Below, in pieces: positions 8,086 to 17,177 of a stretch of 64,000 nucleotides of DNA. Made by a program: the position numbers and the translations under genes. Within the stretch, counting starts at the first letter, position 1. Each line of letters begins with the position of its first letter. Source of the stretch: Natronoarchaeum rubrum (GTDB taxonomy: Archaea > Halobacteriota > Halobacteria > Halobacteriales > Natronoarchaeaceae); assembly GCF_024494695.1 (NCBI RefSeq), contig NZ_JANHDP010000008.1, forward strand, positions 124,001-188,000, given 5' to 3'. Below the pieces are notes generated by a model that saw only the letters and a program-made list of their open reading frames with translations, was not told the DNA's origin and did no database searches.

Positions 8086-10739
8086 GTTCGGACCTCGTAG
8101 ATCGGTACGCCGACATGCTGGTCGACCACAGCCGGCTGGTGATCATCGTCCTGCTGGTGGCGACGCTGATCGTCGGCGCCGGGGCGGCGCTGGGCAGCGC
8201 CGGCGAGGGCGGCATCGGCCAGTTCGAGACCGACTCGCCCGAGCGCGCTGCGCTCGACGAGATCGAATCGACGTACGACACCGACGACGCCGTCGTGACA
8301 CAGATCGTCGTCCGCAACGAGAGCGGCGACGTGCTGACGAAGGCGTCGCTGCTGGACGGGCTGGAACTGCAACAGGAGATGCGATCCGACGCATCGATCA
8401 ACGGGACGCTGCGGAACGAAAGTGGCGTCATCGGGCTGGAAAACGTCGTCGCGACCGCGGCGTACTACGAGGATCGGACGAGCCAGCAGGGCAACCGAAC
8501 CGGCGGGGGCAACGAGTCGGCCGGCGCGGGCGGTGATGACGGGCAAGACGGCGCGGGTGGAGACGCGGCCGGCGCGCCGCCGCCGACGCTCGACCAGCAG
8601 ATCGCGGCGCTCGAATCGCGGTCGGACGCCGAGGTCGAGGCGCTGCTCGAACGCGTGCTCGCCCCCGACACCGAGACCCGCGGCGACGATCCCTACCAGT
8701 TCTTGCCCGCCGACTACGAGCCGGGCGCGACGAGCGCCGACGCGCGGATCACCTTCGTGTTCCAGGTCGACGGGAGCGCGGGCGACGCCGACCCGCAGGC
8801 CGCCTACGACGCGCAAGTCGAGATCGACGGGCTGGTCGAGGAGCGCTTCGACGACGCGTTCGTGTTCGGTCAGGGCGTCGTCGACGACGCGTCGACTCGG
8901 GCTGTCGGCGACAGCTTCACGATCATCACGCCGGTCGCGCTGGTGCTCGTGCTCGGGGTGCTCGCGATCGCCTACCGGGACGTCGTCGACGTGCTGGTCG
9001 GCGTGTTCGGCATCGCCGTCGTCATGGCGTGGCTCGCGGGCGCCCAGGGCTGGCTCGGCATCCCCTCCAGCCAGCTGCTGATCGCGGTGCCGTTCCTGCT
9101 GATCGGGCTGAGCATCGACTACTCGCTGCACGTCGTGATGCGATACCGGGAGGCCAGAGAGGGCGACCTCGACACGGACGACGGCGCGACCGGGCGGCGC
9201 GATCCGACCACCGCGATGCGCATGGGGATCGCCGGCGTCGTGCTCGCGCTCGCCGCGGCGACGTTCTCGACGGGCGTCGGCTTCCTCTCGAACTACGTCA
9301 GCCCGCTGACGGCGATCCGCGACTTCGCGATCCTCTCGGGCGCCGGCATCCTCGCGACGTTCGTCGTGTTCGCGGCGCTGGTTCCCGCGGTGAAGCTGGA
9401 GATCGAGCGCCTGTTCGACCGGTTCGGGCGCGAGCGGCGCAACCCCGCGGTCGGCGTCACGCCGGGTCCGATCAACCGGGCGCTCGGTGCTGCTGGGGGA
9501 CTCGCCCGGCGCGCGCCGATCGGCGTGCTGGTGATCGCGGTGCTGGTCGCCTCGGCGGGCGCGTACGGCGCGACCGGCATCGACACGGAGTTCAACCGGA
9601 CCGACTTCCTGCCCGAGGATTCGCCCGATTGGGCGAAGTCGCTGCCCGGCCCGCTGGCCGCCGGCGACTTCGACGTGCGCGAGAACGCCCAGTACCTCGG
9701 CGCGAACTTCCGCCAGCGCGGTGAGGGGTCGGAAGCGCAGGTGCTGTTACGCGGCGAGATAACCGATCCCGAGACGTTACGCGCGATCGACGGCGCGACC
9801 CGCGAGGGCGACCCCGACGACGCGCTTTCGGACCGGCCGGGCGGAAGCGTCGCCGCGGAGACGCCGGTGACGGTGCTGCGCTCGGTCGCCGCCGAGGACG
9901 ACTCCCTCGCAGCGGCGATCGACGCCCGCGACGCCGACGGCGACGGCTTGCCCGACGAGGACGTCGCCGCAGTGTACGACGCGCTGTTCGACGCCGCGCC
10001 GGAACAGGCGTCCAGCGTGCTGTATCGAACAGATGGCGGCGACTACGAGTCGGCTCGACTGACGGTGGGCGTGCAGGGCGACGCCTCGGCCCAGACGGTC
10101 GCCGAGGACGTCCGCGCGTTCGCCTCCTCGATCGAGGCGTCGGCGCCGGTGAGCGCCGTCGCGACCGGCGGGCCCGTCGTCACCGCGGTCCTGCAGGACG
10201 CGCTGCTGGAGACGCTGATCCAGGCGCTGGCGGTGACGCTGGTCGTGATCGGCGCGTTCCTGCTCGGGCTCTACTGGTGGCGCACCGGCGCGCCCGACCT
10301 GGCGGCGGTCACGCTCGCGCCGGTCGTGCTCGCGCTGGCGTGGCTGCTGGGGACGATGGCGCTGTTCGACGTTCCGTTCAACAGCGAGACCGCGGTCGTC
10401 ACCAGCCTCGCGATCGGGCTGGGCGTCGACTACAGCATCCACTTCACCGAGCGCTTCGTCGACGAACGTCGCCGGCACGACGGGCTCGACGGCGCGCTGT
10501 CGGCGACCGTCGCGGGCACCGGCGGCGCGCTGCTGGGCAGCGCCGCCACGACGGCGACCGGCTTCGGCGTCCTCGCGCTGGCGCTGGCGCCGCCGCTCCA
10601 GCGCTTTGGCATCGTGACGGGACTGAGCATCATCTACGCCTTCGTCGCCTGCATCACGGTGCTGCCGAGCCTGCTCGTGCTTCGCGAACGCGCGATCGAA
10701 CGGTGGACGGGACAGGCCAGCGCGGCCGGCGGGGACTGA
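8082..10739 (+). CDS. RND-superfamily (MMPL/HAE3-type) exporter
   Basis: 885 residues with the internal duplication of RND permeases. Each half has one membrane span, a large extracytoplasmic loop, then a block of five spans. The first loop (about 37-270) contains a Gly/Asn/Asp-rich low-complexity insert around residues 140-165. The two membrane blocks start near ITPVALVLVLGVLAIAYRDV and LIQALAVTLVVIGAFLLGL, and each has the sterol-sensing-domain-like GLSIDYSLHVVMRYRE / GLGVDYSIHFTERFVDE motif that carries the proton-relay Asp. Archaeal members of this HAE3 class are predicted to export hydrophobic molecules or lipids; the substrate here is unknown. Followed closely by a small membrane protein gene. 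Confidence 0.9.
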   Translation: MSSDLVDRYADMLVDHSRLVIIVLLVATLIVGAGAALGSAGEGGIGQFETDSPERAALDEIESTYDTDDAVVTQIVVRNESGDVLTKASLLDGLELQQEMRSDASINGTLRNESGVIGLENVVATAAYYEDRTSQQGNRTGGGNESAGAGGDDGQDGAGGDAAGAPPPTLDQQIAALESRSDAEVEALLERVLAPDTETRGDDPYQFLPADYEPGATSADARITFVFQVDGSAGDADPQAAYDAQVEIDGLVEERFDDAFVFGQGVVDDASTRAVGDSFTIITPVALVLVLGVLAIAYRDVVDVLVGVFGIAVVMAWLAGAQGWLGIPSSQLLIAVPFLLIGLSIDYSLHVVMRYREAREGDLDTDDGATGRRDPTTAMRMGIAGVVLALAAATFSTGVGFLSNYVSPLTAIRDFAILSGAGILATFVVFAALVPAVKLEIERLFDRFGRERRNPAVGVTPGPINRALGAAGGLARRAPIGVLVIAVLVASAGAYGATGIDTEFNRTDFLPEDSPDWAKSLPGPLAAGDFDVRENAQYLGANFRQRGEGSEAQVLLRGEITDPETLRAIDGATREGDPDDALSDRPGGSVAAETPVTVLRSVAAEDDSLAAAIDARDADGDGLPDEDVAAVYDALFDAAPEQASSVLYRTDGGDYESARLTVGVQGDASAQTVAEDVRAFASSIEASAPVSAVATGGPVVTAVLQDALLETLIQALAVTLVVIGAFLLGLYWWRTGAPDLAAVTLAPVVLALAWLLGTMALFDVPFNSETAVVTSLAIGLGVDYSIHFTERFVDERRRHDGLDGALSATVAGTGGALLGSAATTATGFGVLALALAPPLQRFGIVTGLSIIYAFVACITVLPSLLVLRERAIERWTGQASAAGGD

Positions 10740-10792
10740 GACGCCGACCGGGTGCGCCACCTTCATCACGTCGCACTCGCTACCGCAACTCG

Positions 10793-11209
10793 ATGGATCT
10801 GACGGACGTTCGTCGCCGCGCCGCCGCGTACGACTCCCTGCTCGGAGCGGTGCTGGTGGTCGTCTACCTTCTCACGGTCACGGTGCTCGGCGCGGTGCTG
10901 GCGGGCGACCCGACCAGCAACACGCCGATCGTCTCGGACGCCGCCGCGCTGGCGCTGGTCGCCCACGCCTACAGCCGGGATCGGTTCCCGGAACTCGGCA
11001 CCTCGCTCGTGGTCGCGCTGATCCTGCTCGCGTGGCTGCTGGCCTTCGAGCCCGCGGTGCCGCTGCTCGACGCCGTCACCGGGCTACCGGGCTGGTTGCA
11101 GGGCGACGCCGGGACGCCGCTGGTGCTGGCGGCCGTGCTGGTCGTCGCGTACGCGCTGGTGGTCCGCGGCGTCGTGCCGACGCCGAACTTCGATGGGTCG
11201 CGGAACTAA
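10793..11209 (+). CDS. Four-span membrane protein, hypothetical
   Basis: 138 residues from the ATG giving MDLTDVRRRAAAYDSLLG; the longer upstream open frame only shadows the exporter gene. Spans are visible at about 18-40, 50-62, 68-90 and 110-132. It lies 53 bases after the exporter on the same strand and may be co-transcribed with it. No family recognised. It converges on the HFX_2341-type gene with a four-base gap. Confidence 0.7.
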   Translation: MDLTDVRRRAAAYDSLLGAVLVVVYLLTVTVLGAVLAGDPTSNTPIVSDAAALALVAHAYSRDRFPELGTSLVVALILLAWLLAFEPAVPLLDAVTGLPGWLQGDAGTPLVLAAVLVVAYALVVRGVVPTPNFDGSRN

Positions 11210-11213
11210 GTCG

Positions 11214-12125
<912 letters not shown>

Positions 12126-12177
12126 ACGCGGTCGTTGACAGCCGTCGGTGTTAAAGGGTCTCTTTGCGGGACCCCGC

Positions 12178-13650
12178 TTACTCGGCGCCCGAAAGATCCG
12201 TAAACTGGGCGTCGCGCTCGTCAGCCGAGTGGGCCGTCGCCACCGAGACGCCGACGGTGAGCACGAGCCCGAGGACCATTCCCAGGATCGAGGCGTCCCA
12301 GCCCCAGTACGTCCCGGGAACGGCAGGGAGGAACACCGACGACAGGTAGAACGCCTGGCTCGCGCCGACGCCCGCGAGCATCCCCGAGCGTGTCGTCCGG
12401 CGCCAGTACAGTGCGACCATCACGGGGAGCGCGAGCTGTGCGAACCCGCCGAACGCGGTCGAGCCGATCTGGACCAGCCCGCCGGGCCGGTAGAGGCTGG
12501 CGACGAACGTCGCCGTCGCGAAGACGACGACGCCGATCCGGCCCAGCAGGTCCTCGCGGCGCTCGCTGGCGTCGGGCGAGACGAACGGCCGGTAGAGGTC
12601 CCGCGTAAAGTACGACGAGCCCGACAGCAGCATCGAGTCGGAACTGCTCATCATCGCAGCCATCGCGCCGGCGATCACGAGCGCGGCGAACCAGCCGGGC
12701 GCGTACTCGTTGAGCAGGATCGGGAGGACGTTCTCCCCCTCGGGTACGGCGACGCCGTGCCCCGCCGCCCACGTGCCCAGGAGGAACGCCGGGACGAACA
12801 GCAGGACGACCAGAATCGGCCAGAGCGCGAACGTGCGTTTGAAGACTTTCTTCGAGCCCGCGGTGAAAAAGCGCTGGTTGACCTGCGGGAACATCGCGAC
12901 GCCGAAGGCGATGCTGACGGCCTGGGAGATCATCCACGCGGGCGAGTAGACGCCGCCCCCGAGCGAGAGGAACTCGGGGTTCGACTCGGCGACGGCGGCG
13001 GTCGCGGCGCCCGCCCCGCCGACCGCATTGAGGATCCACAGCGCGGCGGCCCACGTCGCCAGCAGCATGAACGCGCCCTGGATCGTGTCGGTCCAGGCGA
13101 TGCCGCGCATCCCCGCGAGCACGACGTAGACGATCATGAACGCCGTCACGAGCGCCGCGCCGGACCAGTAGGGGAGCCACCCGCCGGTCAGGCCCGCCAG
13201 CGCGGTGCCGGCGCCCATCTGCTGGAGCATGACGTAGGGAAAGAGCCAGAACAAGCTGACCACCGCGACCAGCCCGCGCAGCGCCGACGAACCGAACCGG
13301 TCGCCGAGCATCTCGGGGAGCGTGACGTAGCCGTGGCGCTTGCCGATCAGCCACTGCTTGTAGCCGATCACGTACCAGAGGATCGCGAAGAGGATCCCGT
13401 CCATCACGCCCATCACGAGGATCCACTCGGGGCCGGAGGCGTAGGCGAGATTCGGACCGCCGAAGAACGTGAACGCCGACAGCAGCGTCGCGAACGTGGT
13501 AAACAGCAGGACGACCGTGCCGAACGTCCGCGAGGCGAGATAGAAGTCCTCGGCGGTGCGGTCGGTGAGCCGGTAGGCCAGCAGGCCGACGCCGAGCGCG
13601 ACCAGGAGGTAACCGACGACGATGCCCAGTTGCAGGGCGACCTGGCTCAC
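12178..13650 (-). CDS. Sodium:solute symporter (SSS family)
   Basis: 490 residues with about 13 hydrophobic spans. The start is a GTG overlapping the stop of the upstream DUF3311 gene (GTGA at 13647-13650). Family features include DFYLASRTFG after the first span, GGPNLAYASG, the MRGIAWTDTIQGAFMLLATW motif of pantothenate/proline-type transporters, and the MAAMMSSSDSMLLSGSSYFTRDLYRPFV stretch that forms part of the sodium site. Substrate cannot be read from sequence; organic acid, amino acid or pantothenate are all possible. The pairing with DUF3311 is a common arrangement and suggests the small protein is a subunit. Confidence 0.9.
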   Translation of the reverse strand: MSQVALQLGIVVGYLLVALGVGLLAYRLTDRTAEDFYLASRTFGTVVLLFTTFATLLSAFTFFGGPNLAYASGPEWILVMGVMDGILFAILWYVIGYKQWLIGKRHGYVTLPEMLGDRFGSSALRGLVAVVSLFWLFPYVMLQQMGAGTALAGLTGGWLPYWSGAALVTAFMIVYVVLAGMRGIAWTDTIQGAFMLLATWAAALWILNAVGGAGAATAAVAESNPEFLSLGGGVYSPAWMISQAVSIAFGVAMFPQVNQRFFTAGSKKVFKRTFALWPILVVLLFVPAFLLGTWAAGHGVAVPEGENVLPILLNEYAPGWFAALVIAGAMAAMMSSSDSMLLSGSSYFTRDLYRPFVSPDASERREDLLGRIGVVVFATATFVASLYRPGGLVQIGSTAFGGFAQLALPVMVALYWRRTTRSGMLAGVGASQAFYLSSVFLPAVPGTYWGWDASILGMVLGLVLTVGVSVATAHSADERDAQFTDLSGAE

Positions 13651-13928
13651 GGCCGGTCACCCCCGCGGTCGTCGGCTGCGGTCGCGCCCGCTGCGGACGC
13701 TTCGGCGTCCCCGACTGCGGCGTCGCTCTCGATCCAGAGCCCCCACGACCGCTGCGCGAACAGCCAGAAGACGGCGGCGGTCAGCACCATCCAGCCGACG
13801 TGCCACCAGATCCAGACGGGGAGTCCCGCGACGACGCGGTCGGAGCCCCAGAGGAACCACGGGATCCCCAGCGCCGCCAGGAGGAGGAACGCGATGCCCC
13901 AGCCGATCCGCTCGATCGACGACGTCAT
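13647..13928 (-). CDS. DUF3311 membrane protein, partner of the symporter
   Basis: 93 residues with two spans (GWGIAFLLLAALGIPWFLW and VWIWWHVGWMVLTAAVFWLF) separated by a short polar loop, and an Ala/Asp-rich tail. This matches DUF3311, small proteins nearly always encoded directly upstream of SSS-family symporters. The stop overlaps the symporter start by four bases, implying translational coupling and a fixed subunit ratio. Its job is unknown; an accessory or stability subunit is the usual proposal. Confidence 0.88.
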   Translation of the reverse strand: MTSSIERIGWGIAFLLLAALGIPWFLWGSDRVVAGLPVWIWWHVGWMVLTAAVFWLFAQRSWGLWIESDAAVGDAEASAAGATAADDRGGDRP

Positions 13929-14127
13929 TACTAGACGGGTCGCCGTCAGACGCGCTTAAAGATTGCCGTTCGTCACCAGACACTGCGACTGAAGAGAAAT
14001 ATTGTTCGATATTCCGCGACGGTGGCCGATCGGCCGACGACGCACTGGAACGGTGCGCGCGAGGGCTGATCGTGCGTCCGTCGCCGGAGTCCGGACCTAT
14101 TTCCGTGCGTCGGTCGGAGACCTGACC

Positions 14128-14868
14128 ATGCACACGGCAGTCCAGTTGTACACGCTGCGGGATGTCGACGAGCCGACCGCCCAGTTGATCGAACGGGTCG
14201 GTGAGACGCCGCTCGACGGCGTGGAGTTCGCCGCGGCGCCGACCGAGGACGGCGTCGCCGAGACGCTCGCGGACGCCGATCTGACGGCGACGGCCGCGCA
14301 CGTCCCCGACGACCGGATCGAGCGCTCGACCGAGGAGATCGTCGAGGCATGCGACGCCGTCGACTGCGCGACCGTCGTCGTGCCGTATCTCGACGAGTCG
14401 CACTTCGCCGATCGCGACGCCGTCGCAGGGACGGCCGATCGCCTGGAGACGCTCGCGGACCTGCTCGAACCTCACGGGATGCGGCTGTGCTACCACAATC
14501 ACGACCACGAGTTCGTCTCGCCTCGCGACACGGGGGGCCGGTCGGCGTTCGAGCTCCTCGTCGAGGAGACCGACGACGCGGTCGGGTTCGAACTCGACCT
14601 CGGCTGGGCGAAGGCCGCGGGCTACGATCCCACGGAACTGCTCCAGCGCTTCGGCGATCGGATCCCGCTGGTTCACCTCAAAGACGTGAGCGAAGACGGC
14701 GAACCGGTCGAACTCGGCGACGGCGTCCTCGACGTGCCCGCCCGCGTCGACGCCGCGCGAGAGGCCGGCGTCGAGGCGATCATCTACGAGCACGACGACC
14801 CGACGGATCCGATCGCCTCACTGGCTCACGGCGCCACGGTGCTCGAAGATCCCCACCAGGCGCGGTAG
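14128..14868 (+). CDS. Sugar phosphate isomerase/epimerase (AP endonuclease-2 type TIM barrel)
   Basis: 246 residues from the ATG giving MHTAVQLYTLRDV. The fold signatures of the xylose-isomerase-like family are present: VQLYTLRD at the first strand, DGVEFA, CYHNHDHEF (metal-binding His region, near residue 120), VGFELDLGW (metal-binding Asp/Glu), PLVHLKDV and a final glutamate in AIIYEHDD. Such proteins act as inosose dehydratases, isomerases or epimerases; the true substrate is not evident and no sugar operon surrounds it. An upstream open extension lacks family features. Confidence 0.85.
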   Translation: MHTAVQLYTLRDVDEPTAQLIERVGETPLDGVEFAAAPTEDGVAETLADADLTATAAHVPDDRIERSTEEIVEACDAVDCATVVVPYLDESHFADRDAVAGTADRLETLADLLEPHGMRLCYHNHDHEFVSPRDTGGRSAFELLVEETDDAVGFELDLGWAKAAGYDPTELLQRFGDRIPLVHLKDVSEDGEPVELGDGVLDVPARVDAAREAGVEAIIYEHDDPTDPIASLAHGATVLEDPHQAR

Positions 14869-15196
14869 CGGCTCGGCTTCAGCATTCTTCTGAAGCGCTT
14901 CGGCGTCCGCGCGAGCGGCAGCGAACGCGGACTCGACGAGTTCGCTCGTCAGGGTCCGGACGCCGCGGCGCGACGCTTCCGGCCGGTCGGAGCGGTCGGG
15001 GCGTGGTTTAGTCGGTCGTTACCGAACAATACGTTATGAGTTACCATGTCATCGATCGAAAGGGGAAGCCGAAGGACGCGCCGGCGACGAGAACTGACGA
15101 CAGGTATTTGAAGGTTCCGACCCAAACATATATAACGCACCATGAAGCCGTTCATGGGACATTCACAACCACGCCCCCGATCGGGGCAGATCATCA
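14869..15196. other. 328-base intergenic region carrying the dnaG promoter
   Basis: The left part is GC-rich with short runs resembling the GAA-centred palindromes seen elsewhere (around 14895-14905 CGCTTCGGCGTCC). The right part becomes AT-richer toward dnaG and contains its TATA box. An open frame starting at 15036 overlaps dnaG in another phase and has no protein-like character. I see no RNA gene. Confidence 0.5.
15128..15135 (+). promoter_or_regulatory. TATA box of dnaG
   Basis: ATATATAA lies in an AT-rich pocket 62 to 69 nt before the dnaG ATG. With the usual 26-nt spacing the transcript would start near 15158 and carry a leader of about 40 nt, unlike most genes in this window. Confidence 0.6.
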
Positions 15197-16621
15197 ATGG
15201 ACGATACAACGAAATATCTCATCCACGCCGACGTGACCGCGAGCGGGGTGGTCGAACGGAGTGACGTCGTCGGCGCCATCTTCGGGCAGACCGAAGGGCT
15301 GCTCGGCGAGGAGCTCGATCTGCGAGACCTCCAGCAGTCCTCGAAAGTAGGGCGCATCGACGTCGAGATCGACAGTACCGGCGGCGAGTCACGCGGTGAG
15401 GTGACGATCGCGACGAGCCTCGACAAGGTCGAGACAGCGACGCTGGCGGCGTCGCTCGAGACGATCACGCGGGTCGGTCCGTGTCGCGCGGATCTCACCG
15501 TGACGAACATCGAGGACGTGCGCGCGGCCAAGCGCCGCCAGATCGTCGACCGCGCCCACGAGCTGCTCGTCGAGGCGTTCGACGAGACGGCGATGAGCAG
15601 TCAGGAGATCCTCGAAGAGGTGCGCCAGCGTGTCCGCGTCGCCGACGTGACCGAGTACGAGGGGCTGCCCGCCGGTCCGCGCGTCGCCGACAGCGACGCG
15701 GTCGTAATCGTCGAAGGACGCGCCGACGTGCTGACGCTCCTGCAGTACGGCGTCAAGAACGCCGTTGCCGTCGAGGGGACTGACGTCCCGGAGGTCGTCG
15801 CCGAGTTGACGGCCGATCGGACGACGACCGCCTTTCTCGACGGCGACCGCGGCGGCGATCTGATCCTGCGAGAGCTCTCGCAGGTCGCCGACGTCGACTA
15901 CGTGACGTTCGCGCCCGACGGCCGGTCGGTCGAGGACCTCTCGCGCCACGAGGTGTTCGAGGCGCTGCGGGACAAGGTCCCCTACGACGCCGTCGCCGAC
16001 GCCTCGACGCCGCGCACCGCGGTCGCCGCGACCGACGGGAGCGCGATGCCCGCGCCGGAGTCGGACGACACCGAGGCGAGTTCCTCGGTGGACGACGACG
16101 ACGGTCCCGAAAGCCCCGACGAGCCGGCCGTGCCGGACGCCGGAGCCGAATCGGCAGTCGCCGAGACGACGCCGGAAGCCGACGCCGAAGCGGCGGAACC
16201 CGAGCCGGACGAAGCCGACGCCGAACCAGCGAATGCAGGCGCAGAACCGACCGACGCTGAACCGGCAGACGAGTCCGCCGAGTCCGAGGAGTCCGCTGAC
16301 GCCGAGACGACCGTCCCGGAGACGCTCCACGGCCACGTCGAGGCGGTGGTTCGGGGCGAGCGCGGCAGCGTGCGGCTACTCGACGACGAGTTCCGCGAGC
16401 TCGACGAGGCGCCCGCCGAGGACGCCGTCGAAACGATCGAGGCCGCGGCGTCGCCGCCGAGCGCGGTCGTGATCGACGGCGAACTCAGCCAGCGGCTGCT
16501 CGACGTCGCCGCCCAGCGGGGCGTCTCGCAGGCGGTCGCCCGCTCGCTCGGCGAGTTCACCAAGCGGCCGACGAGCGTTCGGCTTCGCACCGCCGACCAG
16601 TTGCTCGGCGACGAGGACTAG
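15197..16621 (+). CDS. dnaG: Archaeal DnaG primase
   Basis: 474 residues. The N-terminal archaeal DnaG domain begins TKYLIHADVTASGVVERSDVVGAIFGQTEGLLG. The Toprim core follows: AVVIVEGRADVLTLLQYG (conserved Glu about 173) and TAFLDGDRGGDLI (Asp pair about 215-221). Residues about 265-375 are an acidic low-complexity linker of Glu, Pro, Ala and Asp, probably disordered and much longer than in methanogens. A C-terminal domain (about 376-474) ends LRTADQLLGDED. Archaeal DnaG is known to make primers and also to associate with the RNA exosome; both roles are possible here. Confidence 0.95.
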   Translation: MDDTTKYLIHADVTASGVVERSDVVGAIFGQTEGLLGEELDLRDLQQSSKVGRIDVEIDSTGGESRGEVTIATSLDKVETATLAASLETITRVGPCRADLTVTNIEDVRAAKRRQIVDRAHELLVEAFDETAMSSQEILEEVRQRVRVADVTEYEGLPAGPRVADSDAVVIVEGRADVLTLLQYGVKNAVAVEGTDVPEVVAELTADRTTTAFLDGDRGGDLILRELSQVADVDYVTFAPDGRSVEDLSRHEVFEALRDKVPYDAVADASTPRTAVAATDGSAMPAPESDDTEASSSVDDDDGPESPDEPAVPDAGAESAVAETTPEADAEAAEPEPDEADAEPANAGAEPTDAEPADESAESEESADAETTVPETLHGHVEAVVRGERGSVRLLDDEFRELDEAPAEDAVETIEAAASPPSAVVIDGELSQRLLDVAAQRGVSQAVARSLGEFTKRPTSVRLRTADQLLGDED

Positions 16622-16655
16622 CACTCGCCCGTCGGGCCTCCGAACCCTTCTCCGA

Positions 16656-17177
16656 TCAGAGCGGTCGGGCCAGCAACAGCGCCGGGTCGCCGTCGTAGTA
16701 CTCGGGGTCCCGGTCGACCGTCCTGAACCCCCACTCCTCGTAGAACTCCCGCGCGTCGTCGTTGTCCGGCGAAACCGCCAGTGTGACGAGTCGGACCCCG
16801 CGCTCGCCGAGGCGATCGAACAGTCGAGTGAACAGCTGCGACGCGACGCCCTCCCGGCGCCGGTCGGGAGCGACGACGAGTTCGGCGACGTACGCGCGGT
16901 CGTCGCTCGGCATCGCGAAGACGTACCCGATCGGGCGCCGACAGTCGCGGTCGCCGCCGGCGTCGAGCAGATCGCTCACATTGGCGTTCTCAGAACGCGA
17001 AGCGTTCTGACTGGCTGCGGAAGACGACGAAGTCGTCTTCCGAACGCCGCCGGTCGCGACGAGCACCTCGCCGGGACCGTCGATGGCCTCGCCGAGCGCG
17101 TCGGGTGCCGGCTCGGGGAGAAGCGACTGCAGGGCGAGCAGGGCGGGCCGGTCGGTCTCGACGGCGTCGCGGATCAC
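16656..17177 (-). CDS. GNAT acetyltransferase with an in-frame palindromic insertion
   Basis: 173 residues, starting at a GTG that overlaps the stop of the upstream DUF92 gene. The GNAT core is normal: RAYVAELVVAPDRRREGVASQLFTRLFDRL holds the acetyl-CoA loop (R-x-x-G-x-A type), and LAVSPDNDDAREFYEEWGFRTV the following strand and helix. Between the first strands (EVLVATGG) and GYVFAMP, where the family has a short loop, lies a Ser/Asn/Lys-rich segment of about 22 residues (about 46-67). It is encoded by a 66-bp palindromic element. Because the insertion is in a loop and in frame, the enzyme may still work. Substrate unknown. Confidence 0.85.
   Translation of the reverse strand: MIRDAVETDRPALLALQSLLPEPAPDALGEAIDGPGEVLVATGGVRKTTSSSSAASQNASRSENANVSDLLDAGGDRDCRRPIGYVFAMPSDDRAYVAELVVAPDRRREGVASQLFTRLFDRLGERGVRLVTLAVSPDNDDAREFYEEWGFRTVDRDPEYYDGDPALLLARPL
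16983..17048. repeat. 66-bp palindromic element inside the acetyltransferase gene
   Basis: The element is bounded by the inverted repeat GGCGTTC (16983-16989) and GAACGCC (17042-17048). Inside are two perfect hairpins: 16991-17009 with 8-bp arms and a GAA loop, and 17018-17042 with 11-bp arms and a GAA loop. 66 bp equals 22 codons, so the reading frame is kept. The CGGAAGAC/GTCTTCCG arms recur in the repeat region at 19.3-19.4 kb. Confidence 0.8.

Noticed and set aside
12148..13959. 603-codon open frame on the plus strand
   Set aside because: It is antisense to the symporter and DUF3311 genes, rich in Arg, Asp and His with no domain; a shadow caused by high GC content.
15036..15236. 66-codon ORF just before dnaG
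   Set aside because: It overlaps the dnaG start and promoter in a different frame and has no protein-like features.
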